DNA from: Flammula alnicola | Lineage: Eukaryota > Basidiomycota > Agaricomycetes > Agaricales > Strophariaceae | Direction of reading: 5' to 3' | Assembly (NCBI GenBank): GCA_015499995.1 | Contig: JADNRV010000044.1 | Location: 1-64,000, forward strand | DNA: 64,000 nucleotides | Part shown: piece by piece, positions 47,765 to 64,000 of the stretch | How the letters are laid out: every line of letters begins with the position of its first letter | Numbering within the stretch: position 1 is the first letter of the stretch | Program-made: the position numbers and the translations under genes | The notes under the pieces: generated by a model | The model's input: only the letters and a program-made list of their open reading frames with translations | Databases searched by the model: none | What the model was told of the DNA's origin: nothing

Positions 47765-50079
47765 ATGGCTCCTTCCATGACGGAAGATGGCCTCAAAAAG
47801 CTCAGCGTTCCTCAATTGAAACTCATGTGCAAAGAAAAATGTATTGTCGGTTATTCGAAACTCGCCAAGGATGCTGTTATCGCAAAGCTGTTGAACTGGC
47901 AAAGGCTGCAAAGTCCTCTACCTCGGGGCGACGTCACAACGATTAATACCTCTTCGGAAGTCTTTTTTGGCAGTGGGAACACTAGGAATCTAGTCTCGAC
48001 GAAGCAATCTCAACAGGCTTCAACCGCCATTTCCAAGCCGACCTCGCATCTGTTGCCTATAGATGTTTCCAAAGTGCAAGATCCTTTACTTAACTTACCA
48101 GGAGCAGCTAGGAACTATGATTCTGGGCCGACTGAGACGAAATCCAACGTGCCAACGTCGCAGGGAGCCCAGGGACTTTCAACCACTGGATCTTTCGCTG
48201 TCCTCCTCGACAGCGGCATTAAAAGCCAAGATGTGTCTGTTAACCTTCGAAGGGCCATCCCAGTGGCCATAACTTCCAAAAGGCGATTGGATGAATGGGA
48301 ATCAAGTCCCACCAACGTCCAGAAAAAATCGAGATCCAATGAGATCATCGACGGTTCTACAGTTGTCTCAACAGGTCCGAAGGGCATGTCGTCTGCTTCC
48401 TCAAAAGCTACATCTAGCACCAGCACCACCCAAAAGAACGCTAGCGGGTACCGTACTTCTGAAAATACCAACCTTTCGGCAATTATTCCTTCAAAGCGCT
48501 TCAAAGCTTTGATGCCACATACTACCACTCCTAACGCGATCAGTGGTCACCCTACTTCGACCGTCAGCTTCAAATATACAGCTCCTTCCAAATTAAAAAA
48601 TGCGCATTCTGAGGTCTCGAATATATCCAGATATCTGGATTTTGAGCTCGCGAGTTCAACGATAACGTTGAAACCTATTTCCTTCCCGCCCTCAGTCGCA
48701 CAGCGAAAGAATGTGCCTCGTCTCGCCTTGATCTTGAGCAGGATTTCTTTGGAGGATCTACCGGCATGTGCACTCGTGTCTCGTTCATTTCGCTACTCGG
48801 GTAAATAAATTCAACTCGCTCTTGCAGCATCTCGGCTGACATTTTGTCCAGCCTACCTGTCCGCTGTTAACCAACTATCGAGGAAGTTTCTGGGGAAAAG
48901 GCTGCAAAATACACTCCTGGACTACTCTTCGAAAATGACTAACTTTTGGCCATATCTTCGTCACCGGCATGAAGAAGCCAAAGAGCGGCAGAGCATTTAT
49001 GAAGCATCATTTCTTGGACGAGCAGTGAAAGGAGTCTATGGCATTGCTGAAGGCCTATGGTCAAGCCCAGATCACGAAAAGCAAGCAACCATCGCAGTAC
49101 GGTGCGTAACTTGATCGTCAAAAAGAATTCATGCTAACTATAGGACTTGAAAGATTTTTATTGACTAGATTATTCTTCTATGTGTCCCTCGGCCATGGAG
49201 GTGATGAATTGAAATCGGGAAAAGAAAAAGACTACTGGCTTGTACTCGACGCACAGGAAGTTATCCCACACGAGATTTGGAAGATCTCATTTCGCTCATC
49301 GTCCTCGATTCACTTTTTCTATGTCCTTGAGGCTACCTGCGAAGTAGTTGGTGAACCAGAGGTTAATAGCCCAGCTCTATCCTCGATTGGCAATCTTCGA
49401 GCAGACTGGTCGGACTATATCGCCTCTAGACTCAACTGTCCGACGCAGAGTGACCCTATTGTCTGTCCTCCTGGTTTATTGGAGCACTTGCAATGGACAA
49501 ATCACGAAGAATATGCTAAAGGAATCAGTAAACTCTGGCTATCAAAGCTTGAAAGAGAAGGAGGTATCGGAGTCGCTAAATTGACCGTTGCTCAACGTTA
49601 TGTTCTCGCTTGCGTAGCAAGTAATAGGTCGGTTAATCTATTTTGTGATGCTGGCATTTGCTCATGGATATTCCAGTGTCAGCGGGCCCTGGCTGACGTC
49701 TAATGAAATGCTACAAGACTTCAGTGGTCTTCCTTCGAAGATGCATTTGAAGCGCGAAAGGGGTTCAACATCCCAGAGGATCAACATGTTTATGCCTCCG
49801 TAAGGTTTCATTGAGCTTCAAGGGACTTATGATTACACCGCAGTGCTAACTTGTTCATCGATATCGCGATGTCGTAGGCACCATCATGTCGAGAGCATCC
49901 ATTTCACTTCAAGCGATGGAAAAGACCTTCACCCTGCGGTGGCGGTGGTGCAAACCCCTGGGAGAGAATACTATATCTTGAAAGATAACGGCATGCAAGT
50001 AGGATGCGAAGAGGATGGGATTGCGCCTGTATGGATGGAGTTAATAGGTTGCACTGAAACTGGATGCCTACGGATGTAA
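47765..50079 (+). CDS. SAP-domain protein with F-box-like segment
   Basis: Starts MAPSMTEDGL. Residues about 12-45 (LSVPQLKLMCKEKCIVGYSK, LAKDAVIAKLLNW) fit a SAP motif, a helix-extended-helix that binds DNA or RNA. A Ser/Thr-rich linker of about 260 residues with basic patches follows. Near residues 315-345, PRLALILSRISLEDLPACAL plus VSRSFR matches the F-box pattern. After an intron near 48801-48852 comes a conserved-looking C-terminal domain (AVNQLSRKFLGKRLQN, SFLGRAVKGVYGIAEGLW, DYWLVLDAQEVIPHEIW, LEHLQWTNHEEYAKGISKLW, AVVQTPGREYYILKDNGMQV). I do not recognise that domain. The join near 49104-49150 could not be put in frame. A role as a nuclear ubiquitin-ligase receptor is inference only. 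Confidence 0.7.
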
Positions 50080-50189
50080 CACCGCCAGTTATCATGTGCG
50101 GTTCACTAGATTTAATTGAGCGACAGAACAGATAAAAATCGAAAGCTGAGGTGAGGGCCAAACTAATTGTCCAGACGTGGACGCGAGCA

Positions 50190-52907
50190 TCACTTTCTTC
50201 GTGACTTTCCCTTAGCCCTATTCCCTGCTTTTCCACCTCCTTTCTTTCCTTGCTTCACAGCGTCATCTTTCCTGGCTCGGATGCCTTCCCGTGATTTTGA
50301 TTTTTGCCCTAAGTCGCTCTCGAACGCACTGCCACCCACGCGAGGTTTCTGGCCTGACGTCTTATGCTTCTTCTTTGGCGGGCCCGAGATCTTCTTCTCG
50401 GGAATTCCTATCTTTGACGGACGGGCGTCTTTCTTGGCAGAACGAATGGCAGCCTTGATTGATCTATCGTCGCCCATCTCCTTGTCTTCTTCCATAATCA
50501 TCTTTCGCCGTTTAGCTTTACGCGACAAACCAGACATTTTATCTCGCTTGGGCTACAAAGCATAGGTCAATCATATATACCGACAAAATGAATAGAGATG
50601 GATCTTACCTTGTTTTCATCCACTGGATTTTTCTTCGAATTCAACTTCCCTCCATTTTCGTGGAGTTGCTTACTGAGATCTAGCGGAGTTGACAAATGGA
50701 ATGAGCTTTTGTGATTTCACTGGCACCATAGACTGAAACGGACCTTCTGCCTTCTGCTTGTCTTTTGTATTCTGGAACCATGTTCGCGCAGGTCTCGAGA
50801 AAATCTCTGCCTCATGCTCAATCATATTTTGGCCTTTCTTCAACTCCATCTCTGCTTTTCTTAGCTGCGTGGGGGAGTTAATTTTTCCATGATTTCGAAT
50901 GAATGAAGACGAGTGGGGCTTACGTGTTTTTCTTCCTTTTCCTCTTCAAGGATTTCAGCGATATCTCCCTTCAGTGCCGCCACCTTCTCTACCCAAGTCT
51001 GGATGGTCTCTGCAGGAATGATGCGATGCCGAACTTGATCTTCTCCCGAGCTATGCTTAATGGCAGCCTTGAGCATTTTTCGATCGGCTTCTCCGACAAG
51101 TGTTACGGATCTGAAATTGGAATATTTACGCCGCTTTAAAGGGATATTACAAGTAAGCTTACCGGCCCTTCTTGCCTGCACGCGCTGTACGACCGACACG
51201 ATGGAGATACTGGGCTAGTTGAGTAGGCATGTCGTAATTGATGACCGTCTCAACACCTTTGATATCCAAACCACGGGATGCGAGGTCAGTTGCCATTAGA
51301 TAGTCGACGGAACCCTCGCGGAAAGCATGAAGTGCTTTAAGACGCTGTAGAAAAAGATTAGCATCTTGAGAATACAATTATCCGAGAGGAAACGAACCTG
51401 TTCTTGAGTTAAATCACCATGTAGTTCTTCACATTTCATCCCCAACAAACCGAACACTATTCGCATCTGATGTGCCAGTTTTTTGCTTCTGAGGAAAACA
51501 ATAACTTTGGTCTTGAAGCTCCTTTTGCAGAGCGCGGCGAGCAGAGCAGAACGTTCATTTTCTTTTCCTGCCCTCACACGGACAAATTCTTGGATGAGCC
51601 CACTAGCGGTCGTTCGTTTAGGATCCACAAAGAGGCGAACAGGTTTGTTGAGCGACATTTTAACCAATTCATCAACTGAATCAGTCATCGTAGCCGAGAA
51701 AAGCATGGTTTGGCGGGACGTAGGGCAAGCCTTGATAATTTCTGCAAGTTCATCGGCAAACCCGTCAGACAACATTCTGTCAGCTTCGTCGAGGACCAAG
51801 ATATCAACGGCATCGAGATTGAAAGAAGGGGAGTTACGAATATGGTCGATCAAACGACCAGGCGTTGCAATAACAATATCAGGGCGAGTCCGTAGGGCAA
51901 CTTCTTGGGATTTGAGAGACAAACCACCTGGACAAAATATTTAGGGAGAGGTAGGATATAGCCTTGCATCACACTCACCTACGAGAAGGACGAGTTGAAT
52001 GTCAGTGTGAGTAGCCAGTTTAGTTCCGACGTCGAAACACTGGACGCCGAGTTCTCTCGTTGGTACAAGGACAACACAGCGAGTTGCAGCAGCTCTCTTC
52101 CCCTTGTCACGGTAGAGAAGACGTTCAAGCATTGGGATCATGAAGGCCGCAGTTTTCCCTGAACCAGTGACGGCATTCCCAACAACATCTTTGCCCAAGA
52201 GAGCAACGGGTATAGTGGCAGCTTGGATGGGCGTCGGTTTACTGAAACCAAGGGTGGTTATAGCCTTCAACAATGGGCGCGAAAGATTCATTGACAAGAA
52301 CGAGTCGTGAGATTCAGCTGGCCCTGCTTCCGAGTCGAAAAATGCGGCTTTGCGATCTTTCTCTGCTTGCGTTTCGTCCTCGGAGTCGCTTTCATCTGAA
52401 GAGTCGTCATCGTTCAACTCCGCTTCGTTTTCATCTCCTTCATCTCCATCCTCGTCGCCATCTTCATCTGATGTAGCCAAAGGATCTTCTTCTTCCTCAG
52501 AGTCGTCTTGGGCCTCGTTCGCACCCGATTCGAACTCGTCCTCAGAGTTCTCCTCAAGGTCTTCTTCGCTTTCACTCTCCTCGACCTCTCGTTTCCTTTT
52601 CGAGTTCAAACGTCTACGAGCAATGATATCATCAACAGATATCGGTTCCTTGACGATTTTACATTCAATACGAAGTAATTGACATGGCAGAACCGAGACG
52701 TACTGGTTTGCTTCCCGTTTTAACGAGGTCATCTAGTCCTATGGACTTGGTCGTGAGATCTATATATGGATCTCCTGCAAGATCAAACACAAAGTCTGGG
52801 TCGAGCTTTGTGTCATCTACGGGTTCTTGTTTCTTCGAAGATTTTGAGGTAGAGGGAATTGGTACATCCTCAGTGTCGGAGTCTATGGTCATAATAAAGT
52901 CAGACAT
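50190..52907 (-). CDS. DRS1: DEAD-box RNA helicase DRS1 (DDX27)
   Basis: Nucleolar ATP-dependent helicase needed for 27S pre-rRNA processing and 60S subunit assembly. The N-terminus ([16 protein letters not shown]) leads into a long acidic stretch ([16 protein letters not shown]) typical of DRS1. Helicase motifs in order: Q ([14 protein letters not shown]), I (AVTGSGKT), Ia (PTRELGVQ), Ib (TPGRLIDH), II (VLDEADRM), III (SAT), V ([15 protein letters not shown]), VI ([10 protein letters not shown]). The region after the core (EEEKEEK, then [19 protein letters not shown]) matches the DRS1 family, and the tail is Lys/Arg-rich ([20 protein letters not shown], ending KGKSRRK). All catalytic residues are present and frame is clean through six or more introns. 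Its 3' end faces the SAP/F-box-like gene 110 nt away. Confidence 0.93.
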
Positions 52908-53249
52908 GATGTCGGGCGTTTGTTTGTCTTCATAGAGGATGGGTATCCCTGTCTATAAGGCTGTAAGAATCCTGTCCGTACGGTTACAACTTCGAGAGCG
53001 CGAACTTGAAGCCGTTGAAGAAAAATATTCCACGTGACCTTACTCCTGTTTTGCCAAGTCCTTTCTGGGCCGCATGATCCGGCAACCACGGTCGATCGTG
53101 TTAAGCAGGTCACGCGCCGAATATCTCTTGTTCTGTCCTTCCACTGAAAGGGACTTCACCAACTCTGTCAGACTCTGTCCCGCCTCAACACACTGTATTT
53201 CTAGTTTCTTCTCTTCCATTATATTTTCTATCTTCTTGTATGCGGAGTT

Positions 53250-54585
53250 ATGGCTATCCTAGAAGGCAACAGCAACGACAATGACCTAATGCAGCTCTGG
53301 GCTGTTATCACCGAGCTTGGAGAGCAGCTCAGTCAGAATCGCAGCATGTCGGTTTCGCTGTATGGTCTAGCTGGAAAGATCAAGGTGCGTTATCTGGAAC
53401 AGGTTAAGCAATCTATCCGTTAATTCCCCCCCAGAATCAGGCTATTAATTCGCAAACGGGTTTCGTTTTGCGTCGGTATGATATTCATCACATGTGCCAC
53501 TTTAATGCTATGTCTTATGTGTCGTCTTCTCTCAAGATTTAATATGGACAAGACAAAGGGTAAATTGTTTGTATTTTATAAGTAAGCGGAACTGCCGACT
53601 GAACTGCATTGTAGAGGAATACGAAGCCGAGCTAGAGCGCATGAATGCTGCAATGACGTTGGAGAATCAAGGTCTGCAACACGACAACAAGCAACTCAAC
53701 GCTCTTATAAAGGAATACGAGCAAACTTTGGAAACTCTCATGAGTTGAGAACTTTCTGTCTAATTTTCCAAGCCCTCCTCTGATTGTTAACTAAAGGCAC
53801 TTTCCGTAACCGGGCTGTCTGTCTGGTCCTTTTTGGCACAGTAGGACTGAATACTGACAGAATCCAATAGCAAGATGTCCAAGAACGCGAGCTATCCTTA
53901 ATCCGCGAATATGAAGCCAAATTGCTTGCCCGAGAAGAAGAAAATGCCCACAAGGACCTTGATGCGAGCACGGCTGTCTCCCATTCGCTTGTCAGATTGT
54001 CGCATTTACTACGCCAGATCCTTCGTTCGCAAAATGGGGAAGATGCAGAAGAGCCAGTAACACGGACGGACGACGAAGAGAACCGGGAACCATGGACGTC
54101 AGGAGCCGCATCTGACTACGCTTTGGAAAGAGATATCGAGCTCGCCCGCCTCGAGAAAGAGAACGAGGAGTTGCGGAGGCTCATGGGACTTCTTCCTCCA
54201 GTACCTCGAAAAGAGAGCACGAACGAGTTCCGACCAATATTCGAACCGCCACATCCAATGCGTCTCCCGAGTATGCAGAAAGTGGTTCCGACACCGACAC
54301 CGACTCCCAGGGAGAAATTAAACCTACTGTACGATCTTCTCATACAATGCCGCGCTCTCTGGCTAACTCCTCGTATCTTTATAGTTATTGAGCCACAGGT
54401 AATTTCTTCTAGCCTCCCGTCGAATGGACTACTTATGGCAATCGAAAGTCTTAAGCTTCAGTCTAGGGGTTCAAATCCAGCATCCTTCGGGTGCCACTCA
54501 CCGCCAGAACCGGGGTTATGATTTTAATGATGAGCGCGGGGCCGCCACAGGAATGGATTTGGCTGAGGTCGCTTCTGATCAATAG
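53250..54585 (+). CDS. SIKE/FGOP2-like coiled-coil protein (putative STRIPAK subunit)
   Basis: Starts MAILEGNSND. Almost wholly coiled coil: LMQLWAVITELGEQLSQNRS, EEYEAELERMNAAMTLENQ, LNALIKEYEQTLETLM, then after two introns STFRNRAQDVQERELSLIRE and YEAKLLAREEENAHKDLD, and ALERDIELARLEKENEELRR. The EYEQTLE..LM block corresponds to the conserved segment of FGFR1OP2/SIKE proteins, which in fungi are small subunits of the STRIPAK phosphatase complex controlling hyphal fusion and sexual development. The acidic SGSDTDTDSQGE tail is one base out of frame with EPPHP before it, near 54258, another likely missing base; the last exons are therefore uncertain. Divergent from DRS1, 340 nt apart. Confidence 0.68.
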
Positions 54586-55331
54586 AGGAACCGCAAAGGA
54601 TCGTGGCTCTAAGCATCAAATGATGAATCGAAATACCTATCATACTTATGACCGCACGGTTAAGGAGACTCCGCCACGAGGTTGTCGATTTCATCAGCGC
54701 CATGTCAGAATAGTACTTTCGCTGTAGTGCGAGTGCACTCATATGCACGAGTTAAGACAAAGTTAAGGTGATTGATATTTACTTTCAGAACCTTTCAGAA
54801 CACGTTTGCCAGTAAGCGAAGAAAAGGTTCTGAGGTGCCACAGCAAAATCGAATGGTGCGCTTTTTCATACTATCGAATCACTTGGTACATGGCTTCTTT
54901 GCATGAGACCCGCGTTATAGTAATTATGCAGCACATGTAAATATAGCTTGGGCGGTGAACTCCTTCAAGTCGGCGTTATATCGTCACCAGTCACTGGCAC
55001 CTTCAAAGTTCAAACATAGTTCGTGGTGGCTCGCGGTGGATTTTCCGTAAATCTGAAAACAATCACAAGGGACCTTTCTGGTGCCCTCAAATGATTTTTT
55101 AATTAGAGCCGCATTTCTTCTCCTGCCTTTTTCTACGAGCAACCAGGCACGCCGAGATAGGAACGGGACCTTTCCTAAATTGCATGATTTATTTAATTTT
55201 GCATCAAGGGGATTGCCGTTTGTAAGGTTTTCCTTACAGGGAATCGCTTTGTATTTGCCGCCTTGGGCGTTGAACATACCTGGTAACGTCGACGCCTGCT
55301 CTCACTGTTGAACGCAACAGCCTCGGCTAAG
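54586..55331. other. Intergenic spacer
   Basis: About 750 nt between the coiled-coil gene and the PH-domain gene. A 97-codon minus-strand ORF at 54984-55277 has no recognisable motif and is probably chance. It should contain the promoter of the PH-domain gene. Confidence 0.4.
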
Positions 55332-58300
55332 ATGCAGACCGTGGACAACGGTGGGGAGGCAATGGTGAGTATTTTGCCTTACATAAATTCCGTCTATATC
55401 CTCCGCGTCGGTTCATGGCACTTAGATCAGTCTCGAAGCGGTTGCAGCGCATACAAACTCATCATGAATCCTTCGGCAACATTTTTCTGACCTACCGCTT
55501 TCATTTCACAGCTCTTTAATCCTCTTCCGAGTCCGTCTTCCACCACAACTTCATTTCCTAGAACGCCGTCGGACCTCTTTCCACCTCGACTTCGTTCTGC
55601 ACAGAGCGGACAACCCGCACGTCGAGGCATGAAACTGAACAAGGACCCACAGTCTCCACCCCAGGTCAGGAGTCGTGCTCACTCAAAGGCGAACGACAAA
55701 GGAAAGGAACCTGTTCATGGGCCCAGTGACGTTGACAGCCCGTCAACTTTCGGTACGAGACTCCTCTCTTACTGCTGGCAATGCATAACTGGGAATCCAC
55801 AGGTAGAGGAAACTACGTACCGCATTCCAATGGCACTTCTCTTTACTCGTCTCACGACTCGAGGAGACCATCGACGGCAGATGGTAACAACGTCAATGGC
55901 AGAAGTAAATTCAGAGGAAGTCTTTAGTGGCAGCTTCGGACGCTTTGGGCTTTAAATTCGGCCGGCGGAGACCCTCAATACGACAACCTGTAATGCCCAT
56001 AATTCTTCCGGACGTCATTGAGATTAGCGCCTCGCGTGCCGACGAGGAGGTCGAAGAGCGGAGTCGTCTGCGAGAGATGGCAGCGCAGGCTATAGGATTG
56101 GGTCCTTATATGTATCTCAAGATAGCCAGTCTCGCGACGACAGCGCAACCGACGAAGACGAAGAAGTCCAATCCCCGCTCTGATAGTACAGAGGCAGACG
56201 GCTAGGATATGCGCGCAGTTCGGAGTCCACTCCCAATATCGGCGCAAGGTCACCTCATGAGTCAAGCCAATCTGTAACCACCCCTCAACACTCACAACCG
56301 CTCCTGGTGGACGATATCGTTCAGGCTCAGTGGCAGCCGGCCACAGTCCCTCGAACTCCACGACCATTGCCCCTATTCCGTCCTTTCCATCCACCGTATC
56401 TTCTCTCACCTCTTTTCGACAATCATCGGGCATGTATCCGAAATATTATCCACCCTCCTCATTGCGCATCTTTGCCCTCTCCAAAAACTGGAAGAATCGG
56501 TTCCTACTTTTATCTTCGCCCGCGACATTGGTGACCCGAGGTCAGGGCCCGGCTGTCTCATACCTACATCTGTTCAAGTCTTCGAACCCCGAAGATAAGG
56601 AGCTAGAGAGACTAGAGATCAACGAGGACAGTGTCGTTTTCGTGGCTGAAGAGGAAGTTGGAGGGAAGAGTCATGTTATTAAGGTAGCAGGGGCTGATGT
56701 TGGTGCCATGAAGAAGGATTATATGCATGAAGAGGGAGGGCATACTATGTGGCTTCTGCAAATTCCTGAGCAGGCAGATGCTCAAAAATGGATTACTAAC
56801 ATCAAAAATGCTATCCTTGGGCAGCGGTATGTTTATCCTTCAGTTAATCTATCAACCTCTGACTGAATGTTTGGACAGGACTGTTCGCGCTGGCTTGATC
56901 CCTGCTCTTTCGCTCGGAAACAACGAACCCCGAGGAGACATGGATGTCATGCTCTCAATACGTGCACAAGGGCTAATTACGTCTCCTACGAGTGCTAATT
57001 TCCGACCAATGCAAAACCCGAGCCCGATTCCCTTTTCCCAGGGCGATACCAACCCAAACTACGCATCGTCAATCTCTTCTCACTCTGTGCGCTCGCAGAC
57101 CACCGTTGCTAAGCCTGCTTCTCCTACTGGTGCTGTCTCCGCTTTGAAGGGTCTCTTCGCCAACTCAGGGCGACCGCGATCCGCTTCGCGAGCAACGTCT
57201 ATCGAGTCCGATAGACATCAAGAGAGAGAAGCCAATGACGGTTCTTTTACCAGCATGGGCAGCAACTTGCTCGGTATGTTGAGGTCGAGCACACCAGATA
57301 CGCAATCTATCAACACCGTCCAAACTTCGCCTATCATGCGAACAAATTTGCCCTTTGCTGGTCCTGTACATCCTATTGATCGTCGGATTGACAGGAAGAT
57401 TATATCGGATCGTCAACCTGCGCAGTGGTCGAGCCCTGAGCCGATTCCATCCACAAGCAAAGACAGGGTCAACAGAGGATTCTCGCTTGGAGCACTTTCG
57501 CTGCAGCCTCCTCCACGTAAGCGTTGGACGTCCTCTGGACCAACAGGTTCTACGAATCGAGATCAGACAAGAGAAACCCAGACCCCGAGTCGACGCGTCG
57601 TGTTAGTTTCTCGGCATCTTTGGCATCTGGAGAAAGGACAGAACCAGAAGTTCCACTTACTGGGTTCCAGTTTGGGACTCCGGAAAGGCCTCGGGCGCCA
57701 TCTCTTCTATCTGTGTCTACATACGCATCGGGTGAGAACGGCATTAGCATGGAGAGGTCGAGTTCAAGTACGAAGAGAAGTTCAGGCACTCGGAGTGCTC
57801 GACGATGGTCGCGGCAGGGTATTTTGCCTCACCGACTGACACCCCCCACTGAGCCACCTCCGGCCATTCCAACGACTCAGCCAGCAGGAGGATTGCATCC
57901 ATATGCAGCCGAACAAATAATAACTCGTCTCATAGCAGTCCGAGGAGCGTTGTCTCTGCATTGCCTTCCTTTTCCAAGAGGGCATCTGGATCTTCCAGTA
58001 TAAATTCATTTAGCACGACACATTCCCATCCTGCCTCCACTTCTTCCTTCCAAGCTACTCCCGTGCCACTCGTGCATCGTCAACGCACAGAAGTTCTATG
58101 CCGCCTCCTCGACCTGCTCCTACTTCTGCTCTTCCTCCGGCTCCAGTAGAAACTAACCAGGATGTGCTGAAGCCTATGGAAGCCAACCCAGGCTCTTCTA
58201 AAGCATCTTTCCGGAGCTCCGTTGCCAGCCGTACCTTCCGCCTCTCGATGGTTGCTCCAAAACCTCCTCCTTCCACGACCCTTCCGCCGCGACCTGATGA

Positions 58301-59125
58301 ACCCGAGTATAAAAATCATCGTCGATCTTCAAGTGGTAGTGGCATCAATACCATTGCGCAGTCTACCAAACTGGAAACTATACCCGCATCTCCTATACCT
58401 CCTTCTAAAACTATGAATCCATTTCCACCACCAGTTGGACCTCTGCCTCCGACACCAGCTGTTTCTCCTCCACCACCTTCCACACAACCTGTACCGCCTC
58501 CTAAGAGAACAACTTCTATCAAACAGCGACTACGGATACTCAGCGCACCCGTGCCTTCAAGCAACCAATCTCAAACAAAGCTTCGCTTATCACGTCCACA
58601 GACGAGTGACTCCGTCACAGCACCTCCACTCTTGATGACATCCCCTCCTCCCACGCCCATCGCCGAAAAGATCACAATGTTCCAAAACGACCCAAGTTTC
58701 CTACATATGCATACCCCCGTCATGCCATCTCTGCCTCCTCCTGCTGCCCTCCTCCCACTTCCACCTGACGAAATTGCCGAAGTCACGTCACTGTCGCCAC
58801 CCCCACGTCGCGGGTCAAAACAGCTCCTAGAAACTGAGCTGGAAAGTCCTACAGACATATTAACTCATGCACTCTCAGACAAGCTACCGACGGTAATTGA
58901 ACCTACTAACACCACCATGCATCTCGCTCTTTCGCGTCCAGGTTCTGCCATGTCAAATCGGAGCCACCATTCCCAACCATTCCTCGAAGTCGATTGGGAG
59001 AGTCCCAAGGAAGAGACTCACGGGAAGAATTGCCATTGGAGAAATATCATTCACCTGTAGAACCGCGACATATATCACTTTCGCGACCTGGTTCTGTAGT
59101 TTCACTTGGGATTGTGACTTTGTAG
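55332..59125 (+). CDS. Large PH-domain protein; frame heavily interrupted
   Basis: Exon 1 MQTVDNGGEAM is spliced to LFNPLPSPSSTTTSFPRTPS. Next come disordered Ser/Pro/Arg regions (YETPLLLLAMHNWESTGRGN, GFKFGRRRPSIRQP, SQDSQSRDDSATDEDEE), then a PH domain (SSGMYPKYYPPSSLRIFALS, NWKNRFLLLSSP, VSYLHLFKSS, EDSVVFVAEEEVGGKSHVIK, MWLLQIPEQADAQKWI) and a proline-rich tail over 600 residues long, with SRPGS repeats. The PH domain implies phosphoinositide binding at a membrane; the partner is unknown. Continuity needs single bases restored at about 55752, 55923, 56115, 56184, 56215, 56299, 57596, 57915-57917, 58091 and 59022-59024. With the last one the end moves from 59060 to TAG 59123-59125, giving EELPLEKYHSPVEPRHISLS. 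Confidence 0.72.
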
Positions 59126-59393
59126 ATTGGTTTAATCACTGTAGGAAGTTCTCTCATGGCTATGCCTATATACCCTTACTTACACTCAGACTGTTACTGT
59201 GTACGTTAATGTTGAGGATGCAGATCGCGAATACGTCAATTCACAACTCAGCCCAGGTACTATGAGATATGTGACTGCGATATGCCTTTTACATGCATCT
59301 GACAGCACCGGACAAGATGACATAAAATATTGAAAACTAGACGATTGAAAATATAATATACAACAGCATATGTATAACAAAAGACCAAAGCAA
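59126..59393. other. 3'-to-3' spacer between PH-domain gene and PRP8
   Basis: 268 nt between two convergent stop codons. No gene or repeat was recognised; it should contain both 3' UTRs. Confidence 0.45.

Positions 59394-64000
<4,607 letters not shown>

Noticed and set aside
52350..52682. Ser-rich plus-strand ORF
   Set aside because: Antisense of the Asp/Glu-rich segment of DRS1; GAG/GAT codons read as Ser on the other strand.
54468..54478. Sequence GGTTCAAATCC resembling a tRNA B box
   Set aside because: The flanking bases do not form a T stem (pairs 3 and 4 are G-A and G-G) and no D arm or acceptor stem could be drawn. It lies in the 3' exons of the coiled-coil gene.

Overview
The window is nuclear DNA of a filamentous fungus, most likely a mushroom-forming basidiomycete (Agaricomycotina). 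The reasons are genes split by many 45-70 nt GT-AG introns, moderate GC, short intergenic spaces, and lineage-typical families: MATH-BTB proteins with acidic linkers, GRASP, PX-PH phospholipase D, DUF3605 and PL4 rhamnogalacturonan lyase. No rRNA, tRNA, CRISPR array or intact transposon was found. About twenty protein genes can be supported.

Layout. 0-6 kb: an aquaglyceroporin (+), a Cdc25/Acr2-like phosphatase (+), COX20 (-) and a DUF3605 protein (-). 6-12 kb: a SAC3/PCI-like gene (+), RanGAP rna1 (-), a possible 35-codon ORF and an F-box protein (-). 12-19 kb: the U4/U6 snRNP recycling factor PRP24/SART3 (+) and a MATH-BTB protein (+). 19-24 kb: a secreted rhamnogalacturonan lyase (-) and the Golgi stacking protein GRASP (-). 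26-31 kb: a Zn2Cys6 transcription factor (+) and the SUMO E1 subunit AOS1 (+). 31-35 kb is gene-poor. 35-38 kb: an FAD-dependent fumarate-reductase-like enzyme (+) with an 853-nt intron. 40-47 kb: phospholipase D1 (+). 48-55 kb: a SAP/F-box-like protein (+), the ribosome-biogenesis helicase DRS1 (-) and a SIKE/FGOP2-like coiled-coil protein (+). 55-64 kb: a large PH-domain protein (+) and the 3' part of PRP8 (-), which runs off the right edge.

Most genes are housekeeping: splicing (PRP24, PRP8), nuclear transport (RanGAP, possibly SAC3-like), rRNA processing (DRS1), sumoylation (AOS1), respiration (COX20), membrane traffic and signalling (GRASP, PLD, SIKE). The accessory part is the pectin lyase, the Zn2Cys6 regulator, the FAD reductase and the channel/phosphatase pair at the left end.

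The most striking observation is about the sequence itself. In at least eight conserved genes the reading frame can be followed only if one base is restored at scattered sites, usually in a short homopolymer. Every clear case has the same sign (one base missing), and essential genes such as RanGAP are hit, while PLD, DRS1 and PRP8 read cleanly. This looks like residual long-read deletion error rather than gene decay, and it affects how the broken ORFs should be read. Exon boundaries were worked out by eye from splice consensus and frame, so they carry that uncertainty.
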